64,000 nt of DNA from a virus: IMG/VR virus record IMGVR_UViG_3300032516_000009, positions 1 to 64,000 of that record. One strand, given 5' to 3'. Both the position numbers and the translations under genes were made by a program. Positions 1 to 9,378 of this stretch are shown here, one piece after another; positions within the stretch are counted from its first letter, which is position 1, and each line of letters starts with the position of its first letter. Under the pieces are notes generated by a model. It saw nothing but the letters and a program-made list of their open reading frames with translations. It made no database searches and had not been told where the DNA came from.

Positions 1-543
1 ACTCAGGGCGTTAACTTTTCCACTTAATATATCTCCAATTAGTAAATTATGCTTCCGATCTGTTGCGACAAGAATATCTACATAAACTGTTTCACCGAGG
101 TCTCGAGCTACCGCATCAACAATAAACCCCTTTGATAATTCTGGTAATTGTATATGTTCTAAATAGTTATGGGCACCAATGAATGTCCTGTATGTCGATA
201 GCAATAAAGGACGGGACCACGCATCACCATTATTATTTATGATTTTATGACATTCTGGCTTAATTCTGATGTCAGGGAATTTGACATCAATTTGAATACC
301 ATTCTGAAGTTTTCTGCCGGTCTTCAACCCCTTTGGGGTGTAGGTATCGACCGATGCTACAATTGTAGCATGACTTAATAAATATTTTCCTGGATCACAT
401 TTACGAAGTAGAGCTTTTGCAATTCTTCCAACGTAATCTTTGGGTACGGCCCCTTCGTGCTGAGCCCGAATTCCATCCATCCATTGATCAAACTGGACTC
501 CGGGTTTAGCAATTAATGCATTAGCGTATCGTTTAAAGGCCAT
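1..543 (-). CDS. Unrecognised head-region protein, N-terminal part (runs off left edge)
   Basis: The gene starts with ATG (CAT on the plus strand at 541-543) and is still open at base 1, so only about the first 181 codons are seen. The product begins MAFKRYANALIAKPG, and later segments such as WSRPLLLSTYRTF and VYVDILVATDRKH look like a compact folded protein. It is soluble, with no signal peptide or membrane segment. It is the last visible gene of a minus-strand run containing portal and terminase genes, so a head or prohead role is likely by position. I do not recognise a named family, and the missing C-terminus prevents a firmer call. Confidence 0.6.
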   Translation of the reverse strand, partial: MAFKRYANALIAKPGVQFDQWMDGIRAQHEGAVPKDYVGRIAKALLRKCDPGKYLLSHATIVASVDTYTPKGLKTGRKLQNGIQIDVKFPDIRIKPECHKIINNNGDAWSRPLLLSTYRTFIGAHNYLEHIQLPELSKGFIVDAVARDLGETVYVDILVATDRKHNLLIGDILSGKVNALS

Positions 544-576
544 GGGCTCCTAAAATTTGAAAGCATCAAAATTTGA

Positions 577-1335
577 TTATTCAACGACCTCTTGTGGTTC
601 TTGCGATTCCTGTGATATGACCCCAGGATAAATCAAATCTTTGGGTGAAATGGTGAACCCGCAGGATTTACAAAGGAATACTTTCTTTCCCTGCCTGTAA
701 GTCCTGGGTTTAAGGGGCGACTTGCATCTAGGGCAAGTTAACCTACCTATTGATTTTTCTTTATTAGTGACTCTATATTTTCTTTTGTTATCTTTATAAT
801 AAATAGCTAATCTATCGCCCAATCCATATAAATTAGCTATTGTTCGACGAACGGTATCCGTACCAAATCGTTCAGCAAATATTCCAGATAATTTTTGAAA
901 TGTTTCAATTTGGCTCATATTATTATGCCATGCCTTACAGGCGGCACGCCAAATTGGCATTGTTAAAGTTTCATATTTATTTATTATACGAGATGTTATA
1001 TTTGAGGCTAAAGACTTGCGCCATTTAGCATCATCCTTATCTTTCTGCTCACTGCAAGCATAGTATTCACTCTCATATGATGGGTAATATTGATTAGTAA
1101 TCATGGGGGGCACAAAGTCCCCGGATGAATCTAAGACCAATTCAACCGGGGACTCCTGCTCCGCACCCCAGGGCCACTGAACTGTAACTTTTCCAGTTTT
1201 AGTATTCGAATATACTACACGTCCAACATACGGGGATAAGAGAAAGTCACGTAATCCTGTCTTACGTACTACATCACCGGTTTGGAATTCACCGGCAATT
1301 GCCATCTCATCAACGAATGCTGTACGGTCTCTCAT
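577..1335 (-). CDS. Hypothetical protein with SH3/KOW-like N-terminus and C-terminal zinc ribbon
   Basis: This 252-residue protein has two recognisable parts. Residues about 15-60 (GDVVRK, YVGRVVYSNTKTGKVTVQWP) look like a small SH3/KOW-type barrel. Residues about 205-235 hold a CPRCKSPL...CKSC pair spaced like a four-cysteine zinc ribbon. Such ribbons often bind nucleic acid or stabilise small domains. It lies between virion genes on the same strand with short gaps, so it is probably co-transcribed with them. No family name is offered. The ATG at 1335 is used; an internal ATG at codon 11 is possible. Confidence 0.6.
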   Translation of the reverse strand: MRDRTAFVDEMAIAGEFQTGDVVRKTGLRDFLLSPYVGRVVYSNTKTGKVTVQWPWGAEQESPVELVLDSSGDFVPPMITNQYYPSYESEYYACSEQKDKDDAKWRKSLASNITSRIINKYETLTMPIWRAACKAWHNNMSQIETFQKLSGIFAERFGTDTVRRTIANLYGLGDRLAIYYKDNKRKYRVTNKEKSIGRLTCPRCKSPLKPRTYRQGKKVFLCKSCGFTISPKDLIYPGVISQESQEPQEVVE

Positions 1336-1338
1336 AAG

Positions 1339-1393
1339 CTGCCTGTCAAGGGTTACCTGTCAGAGGACCAGGCTACCTATCAGGGAGCCCAGG
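1339..1393. repeat. Imperfect tandem repeat, about 20-base unit
   Basis: Successive segments CTGCCTGTCAAGGGT, TACCTGTCAGAGGACCAGGC and TACCTATCAGGGAGCCCAGG share the core CCTGTCAGGG. They span the gap between two minus-strand genes and the stop codon of the upstream one (1380-1382). Likely slippage products; function unknown. Confidence 0.4.
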
Positions 1394-1880
1394 TCTTCTC
1401 TTTGGTCGAGCCCTGACGGGTGCTCTTACCGGATGATTTCCCGGGCCAGGACGGCTGGGGCTTAGTTTTATCAGCGTGCTCGCTGAGATCACGAACATCA
1501 TACTCTTTGCGTTCCTCAGAAACCGTGGAAGAACGATCCGAGTCGTATGTCGGGATACTGTCACAATTGAAGGACTTTTCCGTCTTGTGCATGTACGGTT
1601 CGTCCTTCTCAGTTTGAATTGGAGCCTGAATATTCTCAAAGGTCTTCATGTAAGGCTCGTCGGGCTCCTGCTTGATGACCTTAGCCATCTTAGCCCGATA
1701 TGCCGCATGTGCCTTCTCTCCAAAGACAGCAATGTGGAATCTGTCCGAAAAAGCATCGATATCATGGACCAATTCCGATGCCGTTTTAGGATGAATCTTA
1801 CCCTCTTTCTGAAGCTGCTCAATCGAATTGGCAGTCTCTTCCAGCGTGGTAAGAACTTGATTTGCTAACTGCTTATCCAT
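1380..1880 (-). CDS. Hypothetical acidic/hydrophilic protein
   Basis: The product has 166 residues. A GGAG lies about 8 bases before the ATG at 1880. The N-terminal 75 residues are predicted helical (MDKQLANQVLTTLEETAN). The rest is hydrophilic and low in complexity, with a twice-used DEPYM motif (about residues 74-78 and 93-97) and a Ser/Thr/Lys-rich tail. This architecture fits a structural or scaffold-like accessory protein, but no family is recognised. It sits between the zinc-ribbon gene and the 829-residue gene on the same strand. Confidence 0.6.
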   Translation of the reverse strand: MDKQLANQVLTTLEETANSIEQLQKEGKIHPKTASELVHDIDAFSDRFHIAVFGEKAHAAYRAKMAKVIKQEPDEPYMKTFENIQAPIQTEKDEPYMHKTEKSFNCDSIPTYDSDRSSTVSEERKEYDVRDLSEHADKTKPQPSWPGKSSGKSTRQGSTKEKTWAP

Positions 1881-1926
1881 ACCTGTTTCTCCGGGGTGCC
1901 AATTTGGCTATGGCATAGAAGAACTA

Positions 1927-4416
1927 TCACCAATCACAGTCATCAGATCCTATGTGGACAGATGATTTGGAAGTTTTCTTTGCAGATGACTCTTTCATCC
2001 AAGGGGCCTCCACCTTAACTGCAGACCCCTTGTCAGGAGCCTTCTTTCCCTTACCAAACGGTGGAGCCTTCTTACCACCAAACGGAGGCTTCTTCCCCTT
2101 CGATGGGGCCTTCTTCCCTTTTGGCGGAGTCTTCTTATCCTTTGGCGGAGCTTTCTTGCCCTTACTCTTCTTAGTCTTCTTTAACTTCTTTTTAGCTGCA
2201 GTGATTATTATTGGGAGCAATATTGGACGGGTACCCGGATTCTTAAAAGCCGTCTCGATGAGAGTGGATAACTTAATATGAACATAATCAGTTGGGTCAA
2301 CACTAGCAGTTATGAGTTTAGTGAGATCGTGTAAATAATTAATCAGTGTTGAGACATCCTGCTCTTGATCAACAGCCGAATCGAAACGCTTCTCAACGTT
2401 CTTAACCTGGTCCTTCTTAAGAACTTCGTTTAGTTGCTCATCATCCATATTCTCAATCTTTGAGAGATTATTTTCTAGACCTCTCAAAATTTCTTCAATA
2501 TTTACAGCTTCAGCAGCAGTTTGTCCAGTAGCAAGTCGAGTACTGGCTTGTCTCTTAATTTTCTCTAAAAGACTCTTGAGATCCCTAAATCCATCCCCTT
2601 TACCCTTCTCAATGAATTCTTCGATATCCTTATCTCTTAAATTTGTTCGTACATATTTTTGTATTTCTTTGTCCAGATCCCCCGCATCAGGACTTTTCTT
2701 TTCTGTGGGCTCGTCCTTTGCGGGTTCCTCGACAGCGGCTGCCTGCTCCTGCACTGGTGATGTCTGTATTGGTGATGTTGATATGCCTAAATCAGCTCCG
2801 GTTGAAATTAACGTTCGGAGACTCTGTACCTGAGATCCCATTTTGATTCCCTCTTGCTGCAGATCGCTGGCTACCTTGGAACTTGAAGTTTTACCTTTTT
2901 TGAATGGGAGGATTGTTTCGGAAAACGGATCATACCCCCATTCACTGAGTCTATTCAACAACATATTATAAGTTTCAGCGTCTATTTTATTTTGATATAA
3001 ACTGCTATCGGCTAGATGAATGGCAACATCGAGAGCGGCTCGTATTCGTGAATCTTTAGGAGATCCGGCCCATCCAAATTTAAACCAATCATCTCCCAAT
3101 AATTCATTGGCCGTCTTTATAATCGACTTCCAATTTTCCTCACTAAAGTACCTTTTATCATAAGATTTATATGGAGTATTAGTCGGATCCGTTGGGTTAC
3201 CACTGGTATCCTTAATCCCATGATACGCTGCTAGTTTGATAGCCATATTCCCAAATCCCAAAGCCTTATTAGAGGCTTCTTTGGATTCTCCAGTATCCTT
3301 AGATAATTTTGCCGTTTCCTTTGCTGCTTCTTCCGATATTGCTTTTAATTCTTTCGGAACATCACCATATTTAGTTTCAAAGTCTTTTATTAGTTCATCC
3401 ATAAATATGGTTGGATGAACTATTTTCATTTTCCTTTCTCCGCCTATTCCGAAAAAGGATCTTAAGGAGTGCATGGCCTTTTTAGTATCGAGGCCATGTT
3501 TCGAATCTTCCGTATCAACTTTTTTCATCTCAGACATGGAATCATGAAAAGTATTTATTATATTATTCAAATCCTGTAATTTCATAGATTTATCATAAAT
3601 AGATTTTGATGCCTTATCAACTTCTTCTTTAACTGATTCGATATTCCGAGGATTATTACTAATCTCTCTATATAGAGCTGCCAATCTTGCAAATTTAACG
3701 GCATCCTTCTCATTAAACTTTTTCTTCCCTTTGCTGGATCCTTTAACAATATCTTGAATTAACTTTCGATCCTCTACTATATCGGACGTTCCCGATTTGT
3801 CTAAAGCCCTCTTTATTTCATCCGAGACATTGCTTTTATCTTTAGCCCATTTAACCGCATTTATTAGAGAAGCCCTTATTATCCAATCCCATTCTTTACC
3901 GGACCATTTATCAATAACATAATCTACTGGATTATCTGATTTCAGTATAACATCTCGATGTTCTTTGAATTTCTCTGCTAATTTCCTTCTATCTTCAGCT
4001 ATTTTCTTAATTTTATCTTGAGGCAGTAGCTTCCTATATGATAATCTAGCATATTTATCAAAATCAGCTGAAAGAGATTTCGATATGCTGCCTAATTCCT
4101 TTTTAAATTGTTCAAATTTACTCTGATATTCTGCTTCTTTCGGATCAGGTTTTTCATCTGGCTTTGGTTCAGCCGATGTCCTTGTACTCCCCCCGATATT
4201 CTTATAATTTAATGACATGTCAGGGTCCTGTTCAACCGTGCACCCTTCCATGTCAGGATCTGGCTGCTTAATCTTATTATCTCGATTATCGTGTTTTGGA
4301 CCACGATGTTCCGTATATTTACGGCTTGGCGGTTCACGCTTATGAATTAACTTTTGAGCATCTTTTGTCTCTTGCTCATATGGCTCGAGACTACTATCCG
4401 CCAATAATAATATCAT
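1927..4416 (-). CDS. Large charged virion-region protein with Lys/Pro repeat tail
   Basis: The product has 829 residues and is rich in Lys, Glu, Asp and Ser, with long helical stretches (about 85-330) and an Ala/Glu/Pro linker near 570-600. The final 80 residues carry a (G)KKAPP-type repeat ending in acidic DDCDW. It lies directly downstream of the portal gene, where phages often place internal head or scaffold proteins; a basic tail could touch DNA or RNA. That role is inference. The start is uncertain: the ATG at 4416 has no clear Shine-Dalgarno site, and ATGs at codons 56 and 67 are alternatives. Confidence 0.6.
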   Translation of the reverse strand: MILLLADSSLEPYEQETKDAQKLIHKREPPSRKYTEHRGPKHDNRDNKIKQPDPDMEGCTVEQDPDMSLNYKNIGGSTRTSAEPKPDEKPDPKEAEYQSKFEQFKKELGSISKSLSADFDKYARLSYRKLLPQDKIKKIAEDRRKLAEKFKEHRDVILKSDNPVDYVIDKWSGKEWDWIIRASLINAVKWAKDKSNVSDEIKRALDKSGTSDIVEDRKLIQDIVKGSSKGKKKFNEKDAVKFARLAALYREISNNPRNIESVKEEVDKASKSIYDKSMKLQDLNNIINTFHDSMSEMKKVDTEDSKHGLDTKKAMHSLRSFFGIGGERKMKIVHPTIFMDELIKDFETKYGDVPKELKAISEEAAKETAKLSKDTGESKEASNKALGFGNMAIKLAAYHGIKDTSGNPTDPTNTPYKSYDKRYFSEENWKSIIKTANELLGDDWFKFGWAGSPKDSRIRAALDVAIHLADSSLYQNKIDAETYNMLLNRLSEWGYDPFSETILPFKKGKTSSSKVASDLQQEGIKMGSQVQSLRTLISTGADLGISTSPIQTSPVQEQAAAVEEPAKDEPTEKKSPDAGDLDKEIQKYVRTNLRDKDIEEFIEKGKGDGFRDLKSLLEKIKRQASTRLATGQTAAEAVNIEEILRGLENNLSKIENMDDEQLNEVLKKDQVKNVEKRFDSAVDQEQDVSTLINYLHDLTKLITASVDPTDYVHIKLSTLIETAFKNPGTRPILLPIIITAAKKKLKKTKKSKGKKAPPKDKKTPPKGKKAPSKGKKPPFGGKKAPPFGKGKKAPDKGSAVKVEAPWMKESSAKKTSKSSVHIGSDDCDW
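2026..2166 (-). repeat. Lys/Pro/Gly repeat encoding (KKAPPxGK)n
   Basis: Residues about 751-797 of the 829-residue protein consist of repeats such as KKAPPKD, KKTPPKG, KKAPSKG, KKPPFGG, KKAPPFGKG and KKAPDKG. The DNA shows matching copies of a CTTCTTnCCnnTTTGGCGGA-type unit on the plus strand. This is a disordered, strongly basic segment. Confidence 0.75.
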
Positions 4417-4445
4417 TCAGAACTATTTAGTTATTAAAGGGGTAC

Positions 4446-7400
4446 CTATTTTCCACTCTCACTACCGAATCGATCCCCCTCTTCTTTCAATTCGAGCCCA
4501 AGATCATCAGCGATCTTCTTGGCAATATTTGAATCTGAGCCTAGCTTATCACCAACTGCAGTTAATAACGCCCTCACTAATTCATTATAGGTAGAATCCC
4601 TGGGCGTAAATAAGTCCCGCCGAAGTTCAGCCGATGCATCATGAGGATCCACATTTATAAGCTCATATATATACGATATTGGCAAGGACCCTTTCTGGTA
4701 TAGATTGAACATGAAGTCTTGAAGTTCAGAATTATCACGAAGAGCCAGTCTAGTAAATTTCAGCTTGGGGTAAAGTAACACCTTATTATCAAATTCATCT
4801 ATTTCAAAGAATCCCTTTTTTTCGGCTACAGGAGCAAATAAGTTGTCCTCAACTAACGTCGCCACCGTTTCTCGATATAGTAAATACATTGTATTCATAA
4901 CATCGAGATGGATCCGTTCACCGGAATATGTACTCTCCCCAGTCAACATCGACTCGGTTATTCTCAATCCAATATATAATAACTTGTTAGTTATTTCATA
5001 TTCGGTTGCTAGATCAAGGAGACGATCTCGAGCCCCGATTTCATCCCAATGGACTTCGAAGTTTGTAACAATAGTGAAATCGGGATCAATTAGCGCTTGA
5101 TCAACTTGGTTTCGTAGATCTTCAACATCCATCTCAGACATCTTGTCAGCCCAAACAACTCGTTTGGGTGTCATAGCACGTGATGCTATTGATGTTTGCG
5201 CTTGGCGTAATTTATCCTGATAGATTAACGTCCTTAAACAGTTGTTCAGTAATACTGAACAACTGTAAAATTTATGATCTTCTTCTACATTCAAACTATA
5301 AACAGGCCCACCATACGGTATTAATGTGTTTTTTCGTACTTTAAAGAACAATTTCCCATCATGAACTAAATGTTTGACACCCCACCCAGAATTAAATTCC
5401 AACTCGACATCAATAGCTTTCGCCATGAATCCGGATTCAAATATTTGTCGCACAGATGGTCTATCAGACAAAGCTAACTGATATAACGGTCTGCACTCCA
5501 TAGTAATAGATCCATTTGGCATCTTAGTATTACGCGACTTATGAAAATGACGTGAAACTGGTAACCCTAATGATAACATCAATATTTGTAATTGATCTAC
5601 TAATTGTTTCGTAGACATCGCCAACTGGACAGTTACTACGCCAGTCTTCTTGACAGACACGGCACCATCAGAATCATAAATACCTCTTAATATACCGAAC
5701 AAAAATTCCTTAGGCGCGTTCCAAATCCAAGATGGAAGATGCTTGTCCTCTTTTGTGTGGCCAAAGTTTAAAGCCGACCAACGTGTGAAAATATCATCAT
5801 AACCATAGATATTTCTCATACTACTTGGCACAGTATGTTCAGTTTCCGACCATTTAATCCCGAGTTTATCAAGAATCAATTCTAAATGTTTAGCAGATGC
5901 ACAAGAACGGGCAGATTTAGAGTTATAACAAATTCCGAACTGACCATAATCAGCAGTGTTGCCATTTATTTTTACCCAACCGTCACCTAAGAAATATCCA
6001 ATAAGATACCCTGAATTTCCATCTAGAACCAATTCCTTTTTACAAATTCGTGTAATATTTCGATCCTCATTTACCACTATTTGATCTGGAATAGGGGTAA
6101 AAATAAATATAGTTTCGGACCCTTCTCTCTTAGAAGTAATGATCGCCCCACGATCAGCAAGGTTTGTTCTTATCTTTTTGAAATCAGTTGGGTGGAACTT
6201 AAATTTATCACAAAATTCCTGTCGCGTAATTTGACATTCAACTGGTAACGACAGTATCCAGTCATAAACATTTTGAAGCTTGGCGTAGTATCCAACTTTT
6301 CTAGGATCGGTCTCTTTTTTAGAATATTTAACAACAATATCCGATTCAGTTTCGTCAATTACTTCAACTGACATCGAAACTGCAGCCCCAGTTTTCCTCG
6401 CAATATATTCTTGATCACCTAAATTTTGTATAAAATTCTTCAAGTCAACTAATTTGTACGTCTCCATCAATGGAACACTAACCATCTGGACATAATCACC
6501 AGAAAATATATTTTTGGCCGGCACCTCTAGAATTTCATTACCACGAAGAACAGGGACAATATGATCCTGAGTCATGTTAATCAAATGACCAGTCTTATAA
6601 ACGTTAACAGAACATACTTCTTCGTTTACCGGTCTCGTACCCCAGTCAAACTTTCTCCACTTACCACTTCCGCCCAAAACTTCATCAATTTCAGGATCTA
6701 ATTCTTCAATAGGTATTTGACATATTAAACCATCCCTCTTCGCAATAATTTCTGTTCCAGGTAAATGACATCGCTCGAGTATGGATATGCCGCGATCATC
6801 ATAGGCTGACTTCTTATGCGCCAAATGATGACAGAAAGAGGAACATAAGAAATCATCATACGGACTAGTATTTAATGGTATTGGTTGACCATTCAACAAA
6901 TTCTCTTTAATTTGTTCCGGTATATCTTCTGCTATTCTATCGGCTTCTGGGTCACTCTGTTGTTGAGATCTAAGAACAACTAATCTATCCTTCTCGCTCG
7001 GGATAAGCTGCATGGTTGTTCTGTTAGTATATTGAAATACTTCTAATTTAATTTGTTCAGGAGGCAGAATTTGGATTCTTTGCCATCCCTTGTAGTGCTC
7101 TTGAACGTATTTCTTTATATTTTTGAATGCTTCTTCAATAGGTTTATCATTTTTGGTTATTTCGGTTTTCTTAATGGGGCGACCGGCATAATCAATTTCA
7201 CCGACTTCTTCTTGCTTAACATCAGCAATTATATCTTCCGGAATTTCATGAGTCATGTCATGATCTTCACAGAAGAGAAATGCGTTACCATGGAGCCAAT
7301 ATTCATGTGTTGCATCATAAAGTACCTGAAATAACCTAACCTTCTTGCACATCTGCTCATAAAAATGCAAGATTTGCTTATTTCTCTTGTTATCTGCCCC

Positions 7401-8957
7401 CTTGGGTAAAGATAAATGGATTTTTGACATCGGCACATCGGTGTGGAAATCTATGGCTGCCCCTACGATTGGGTGTGTGTTATGTGTGGCTAAAGAATGA
7501 GCAATATAACTCTTCTGATCACCTTCTCCTTTAACTTCGAAATTAAAAACCGATCCTTCATATTGGATAACATTCAAACTTTCTATCCTATGGAGAAACC
7601 CTTCCTTAGTATGAATTATATACACCCTGGTTGAATCAACAGAGTACTTACCATCCACCCAATTTGCATATTTGGAAAAAACATCAAAATATCTTCCAGG
7701 AAATGAAACATAATGAACGGTCCCTGCGGGAAAAATTCTTCCCCCCGTAACGCGTTCTGGCCGGTAATATTTAGCGTTATAGGCTGGTATTTGAAGCCTA
7801 CGTAACATATGGAAGACTTGTGACGCCAAGTCCTCACTCATAGTATCTGCTGTGTACGAGTTATCCGTAAAACATCCATCACCATTCCAGTATGTCCCAA
7901 GGAATTCTAACATCTGCTCTGGATTTGCATGAATTATATCTTCATGTAATCTCTTTTCATGCGAACCACGACCAACATATTTTTCACAAAATCTAGCAAA
8001 CCCAACCCCGTCACATATGACCCTAGTCGTATTCCTAGATGGATCGGTGTAAATACGAGCTTTCTTCTTGAAGGCTTCTTCATATAGGGAAGAAATCTCG
8101 ATCGCTATCGTCTGGGATTCGTCGATAGATAGGGAAAATTCAACCCCGCGAATGACTCCAGCACTTCTATAAGACAAAGACCCCTCAGAAGCGTAATACC
8201 CGAGAAGTCTCAACTCTGCCCTACTTAAACCACAATCTTTAGTATCCCCAAGCCACGGAGATACAATATAATCCCCAATCTTCAAATCTTTGGCATATAC
8301 ATATTCAGGCGTTCCGAAATTCTGCCCTTCACACTTAGTCCTCTGACAAAGTGAATTTTTACCACGCCTACATGCCCAAGTAGAAGATGGATATTTACAG
8401 TCTACTTTTTCGGCCCGCAGTGTATAAAACGGATGATTTCCAGTCGCTTGTATTTCAGATTGAATTCCTCTAACCCTCATACTAATAATATTATCTTTTA
8501 TGTCATGTTTAAAGGTCTCTACTACTTCCGTAATATTCCCAAATCCATTTGGGATTTTATCTCCGACCCTAACATCTTCAATGGGTACGGTAGTTCCGTC
8601 CCAAGTAACCACTGGTGCTCCTGGCACCCAACATGTGTACCAAAAACGAAAAAGTTCTCTCTTTTCACGTTCGCTCTGCGGTAACTCGAGAAAGTCCGTT
8701 GAAAGTTGGGGACTGTAGAAATTACTATCAGCCGATAATATATTTCCATATCCTGAACCGCCAACACCACCATATCCAGCAGCTGATCCACTGAATATTC
8801 CAGCACATGAAGCCATACGAATAGATTGCGCGGCCTCACGGCGAGCCTGCTTTTCAAGCTTAGTAAGGTTGGTCTTTGCTATCTTCTGATCGTTAACTAC
8901 TTTGATGGGCTGACCAATTCTAGTTTGCCCTTTTTTCCCATCATTCTTCCTAGTCAT
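4446..8957 (-). CDS. Phage portal protein precursor with two inteins
   Basis: The precursor has 1503 residues. Removing inteins at 109-493 and 730-1239 leaves a protein of about 608 residues, a normal portal size. The exteins read as a portal: HPIVGAAIDFHTDVPMSK, VVWADKMSEMDVEDLRNQVD and a long helical C-terminal region. Portals form the dodecameric ring through which DNA enters and leaves the head, and the terminase gene upstream on the same strand supports this. Both inteins must splice for a working ring. The first 50 residues are basic and probably disordered. Intein ends were placed by motif (Cys start, Asn end followed by Thr or Cys). Confidence 0.85.
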   Translation of the reverse strand: MTRKNDGKKGQTRIGQPIKVVNDQKIAKTNLTKLEKQARREAAQSIRMASCAGIFSGSAAGYGGVGGSGYGNILSADSNFYSPQLSTDFLELPQSEREKRELFRFWYTCWVPGAPVVTWDGTTVPIEDVRVGDKIPNGFGNITEVVETFKHDIKDNIISMRVRGIQSEIQATGNHPFYTLRAEKVDCKYPSSTWACRRGKNSLCQRTKCEGQNFGTPEYVYAKDLKIGDYIVSPWLGDTKDCGLSRAELRLLGYYASEGSLSYRSAGVIRGVEFSLSIDESQTIAIEISSLYEEAFKKKARIYTDPSRNTTRVICDGVGFARFCEKYVGRGSHEKRLHEDIIHANPEQMLEFLGTYWNGDGCFTDNSYTADTMSEDLASQVFHMLRRLQIPAYNAKYYRPERVTGGRIFPAGTVHYVSFPGRYFDVFSKYANWVDGKYSVDSTRVYIIHTKEGFLHRIESLNVIQYEGSVFNFEVKGEGDQKSYIAHSLATHNTHPIVGAAIDFHTDVPMSKIHLSLPKGADNKRNKQILHFYEQMCKKVRLFQVLYDATHEYWLHGNAFLFCEDHDMTHEIPEDIIADVKQEEVGEIDYAGRPIKKTEITKNDKPIEEAFKNIKKYVQEHYKGWQRIQILPPEQIKLEVFQYTNRTTMQLIPSEKDRLVVLRSQQQSDPEADRIAEDIPEQIKENLLNGQPIPLNTSPYDDFLCSSFCHHLAHKKSAYDDRGISILERCHLPGTEIIAKRDGLICQIPIEELDPEIDEVLGGSGKWRKFDWGTRPVNEEVCSVNVYKTGHLINMTQDHIVPVLRGNEILEVPAKNIFSGDYVQMVSVPLMETYKLVDLKNFIQNLGDQEYIARKTGAAVSMSVEVIDETESDIVVKYSKKETDPRKVGYYAKLQNVYDWILSLPVECQITRQEFCDKFKFHPTDFKKIRTNLADRGAIITSKREGSETIFIFTPIPDQIVVNEDRNITRICKKELVLDGNSGYLIGYFLGDGWVKINGNTADYGQFGICYNSKSARSCASAKHLELILDKLGIKWSETEHTVPSSMRNIYGYDDIFTRWSALNFGHTKEDKHLPSWIWNAPKEFLFGILRGIYDSDGAVSVKKTGVVTVQLAMSTKQLVDQLQILMLSLGLPVSRHFHKSRNTKMPNGSITMECRPLYQLALSDRPSVRQIFESGFMAKAIDVELEFNSGWGVKHLVHDGKLFFKVRKNTLIPYGGPVYSLNVEEDHKFYSCSVLLNNCLRTLIYQDKLRQAQTSIASRAMTPKRVVWADKMSEMDVEDLRNQVDQALIDPDFTIVTNFEVHWDEIGARDRLLDLATEYEITNKLLYIGLRITESMLTGESTYSGERIHLDVMNTMYLLYRETVATLVEDNLFAPVAEKKGFFEIDEFDNKVLLYPKLKFTRLALRDNSELQDFMFNLYQKGSLPISYIYELINVDPHDASAELRRDLFTPRDSTYNELVRALLTAVGDKLGSDSNIAKKIADDLGLELKEEGDRFGSESGK
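5238..5266. repeat. Perfect 13-bp inverted repeat at intein 2 / C-extein junction
   Basis: ACAGTTGTTCAGT (5238-5250), a 3-base AAT spacer, and ACTGAACAACTGT (5254-5266) form a perfect 13-bp stem. It sits exactly over the codons for YSCSVLLNN/C, the C-terminal splice junction. The last intein codons and first extein codon are inside the stem. Confidence 0.8.
5241..6770 (-). mobile_element. Intein 2 in portal (LAGLIDADG type, ends NN/C)
   Basis: Residues 730-1239 of the portal precursor (510 aa). It starts CHLPGTEIIAKRDG, has block B TQDH (796-799), LAGLIDADG helices LIGYFLGDGW (985-994) and FGILRGIYDSDG (1087-1098), and ends VLLNN before Cys1240. The penultimate residue is Asn rather than the usual His. 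The 190 residues between block B and the first LAGLIDADG motif are unusually long and may hold a DNA-binding winged-helix-like part (VECQITRQEFCDKFKFHPTD). Confidence 0.88.
7479..8633 (-). mobile_element. Intein 1 in portal (LAGLIDADG type)
   Basis: Residues 109-493 of the portal precursor (385 aa). It begins CWVPGAPVVTWDG (splicing block A), has TGNHPFY (block B, residues 172-178) and ends THN before Thr494. Two LAGLIDADG-like helices are visible: LLGYYASEGS (251-260) and FLGTYWNGDG (352-361), as in a homing endonuclease. A Cys-rich insert (CKYP...CRRG...CQRTKC, 187-209) lies between block B and the first helix. The flanking extein is RFWYT / THPIVGAA. Confidence 0.9.
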
Positions 8958-8979
8958 GTTTCACCCGAATCTAGAAGTT

Positions 8980-9369
8980 CTATTTAAAAGCTGGCTCCTG
9001 TTCAGTAAATTCAGATATGATGTCTTGTTTTTTATTATCAACCAATTTCATATATTCCGACAATTTCTGTATTTGGCCATAAGCGACCAATAACGTCTGA
9101 GCTATCCATTTGATTCTGAATCTATATTTTAGGTAAGAATCATATTTTATCTTGGTGTCAAAATTAACAGCCATTAACAACACTTCCGATAAAAGCGGAG
9201 CGATGATATTGATTTTAGCATTAATATCACTATATGCTTTTAGAAGTGCTTCGATATCATTCTGTCTGCTCTGCTTCTCTCGTTTTTCTTGTTCCTTCTG
9301 CTCTTCTTGTTTCTTTTGTTTATTCTTATCCTCTATTGGTTTAGATTCAAGTTTTGCATCATTAGCCAC
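8980..9369 (-). CDS. Hypothetical small charged protein
   Basis: This is a 129-residue product. The first 40 residues are almost all Lys, Glu and Gln (KKQEEQKEQEKREK), a likely coiled or disordered segment. It is followed by two or three predicted helices (LLKAYSDINAKINIIAPLL and WIAQTLLVAYGQIQKL). It lies between the portal and an 84-residue gene in the packaging block, so it may be a small head accessory. No family is recognised. Confidence 0.55.
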   Translation of the reverse strand: MANDAKLESKPIEDKNKQKKQEEQKEQEKREKQSRQNDIEALLKAYSDINAKINIIAPLLSEVLLMAVNFDTKIKYDSYLKYRFRIKWIAQTLLVAYGQIQKLSEYMKLVDNKKQDIISEFTEQEPAFK

Positions 9370-9378
9370 GGGATAACC

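Noticed and set aside
1927-2281. Phe/Pro/Gly-rich plus-strand frame opposite the Lys/Pro repeat
   Set aside because: Its composition is the mirror of the repeat codons on the other strand; no independent start or neighbour support.
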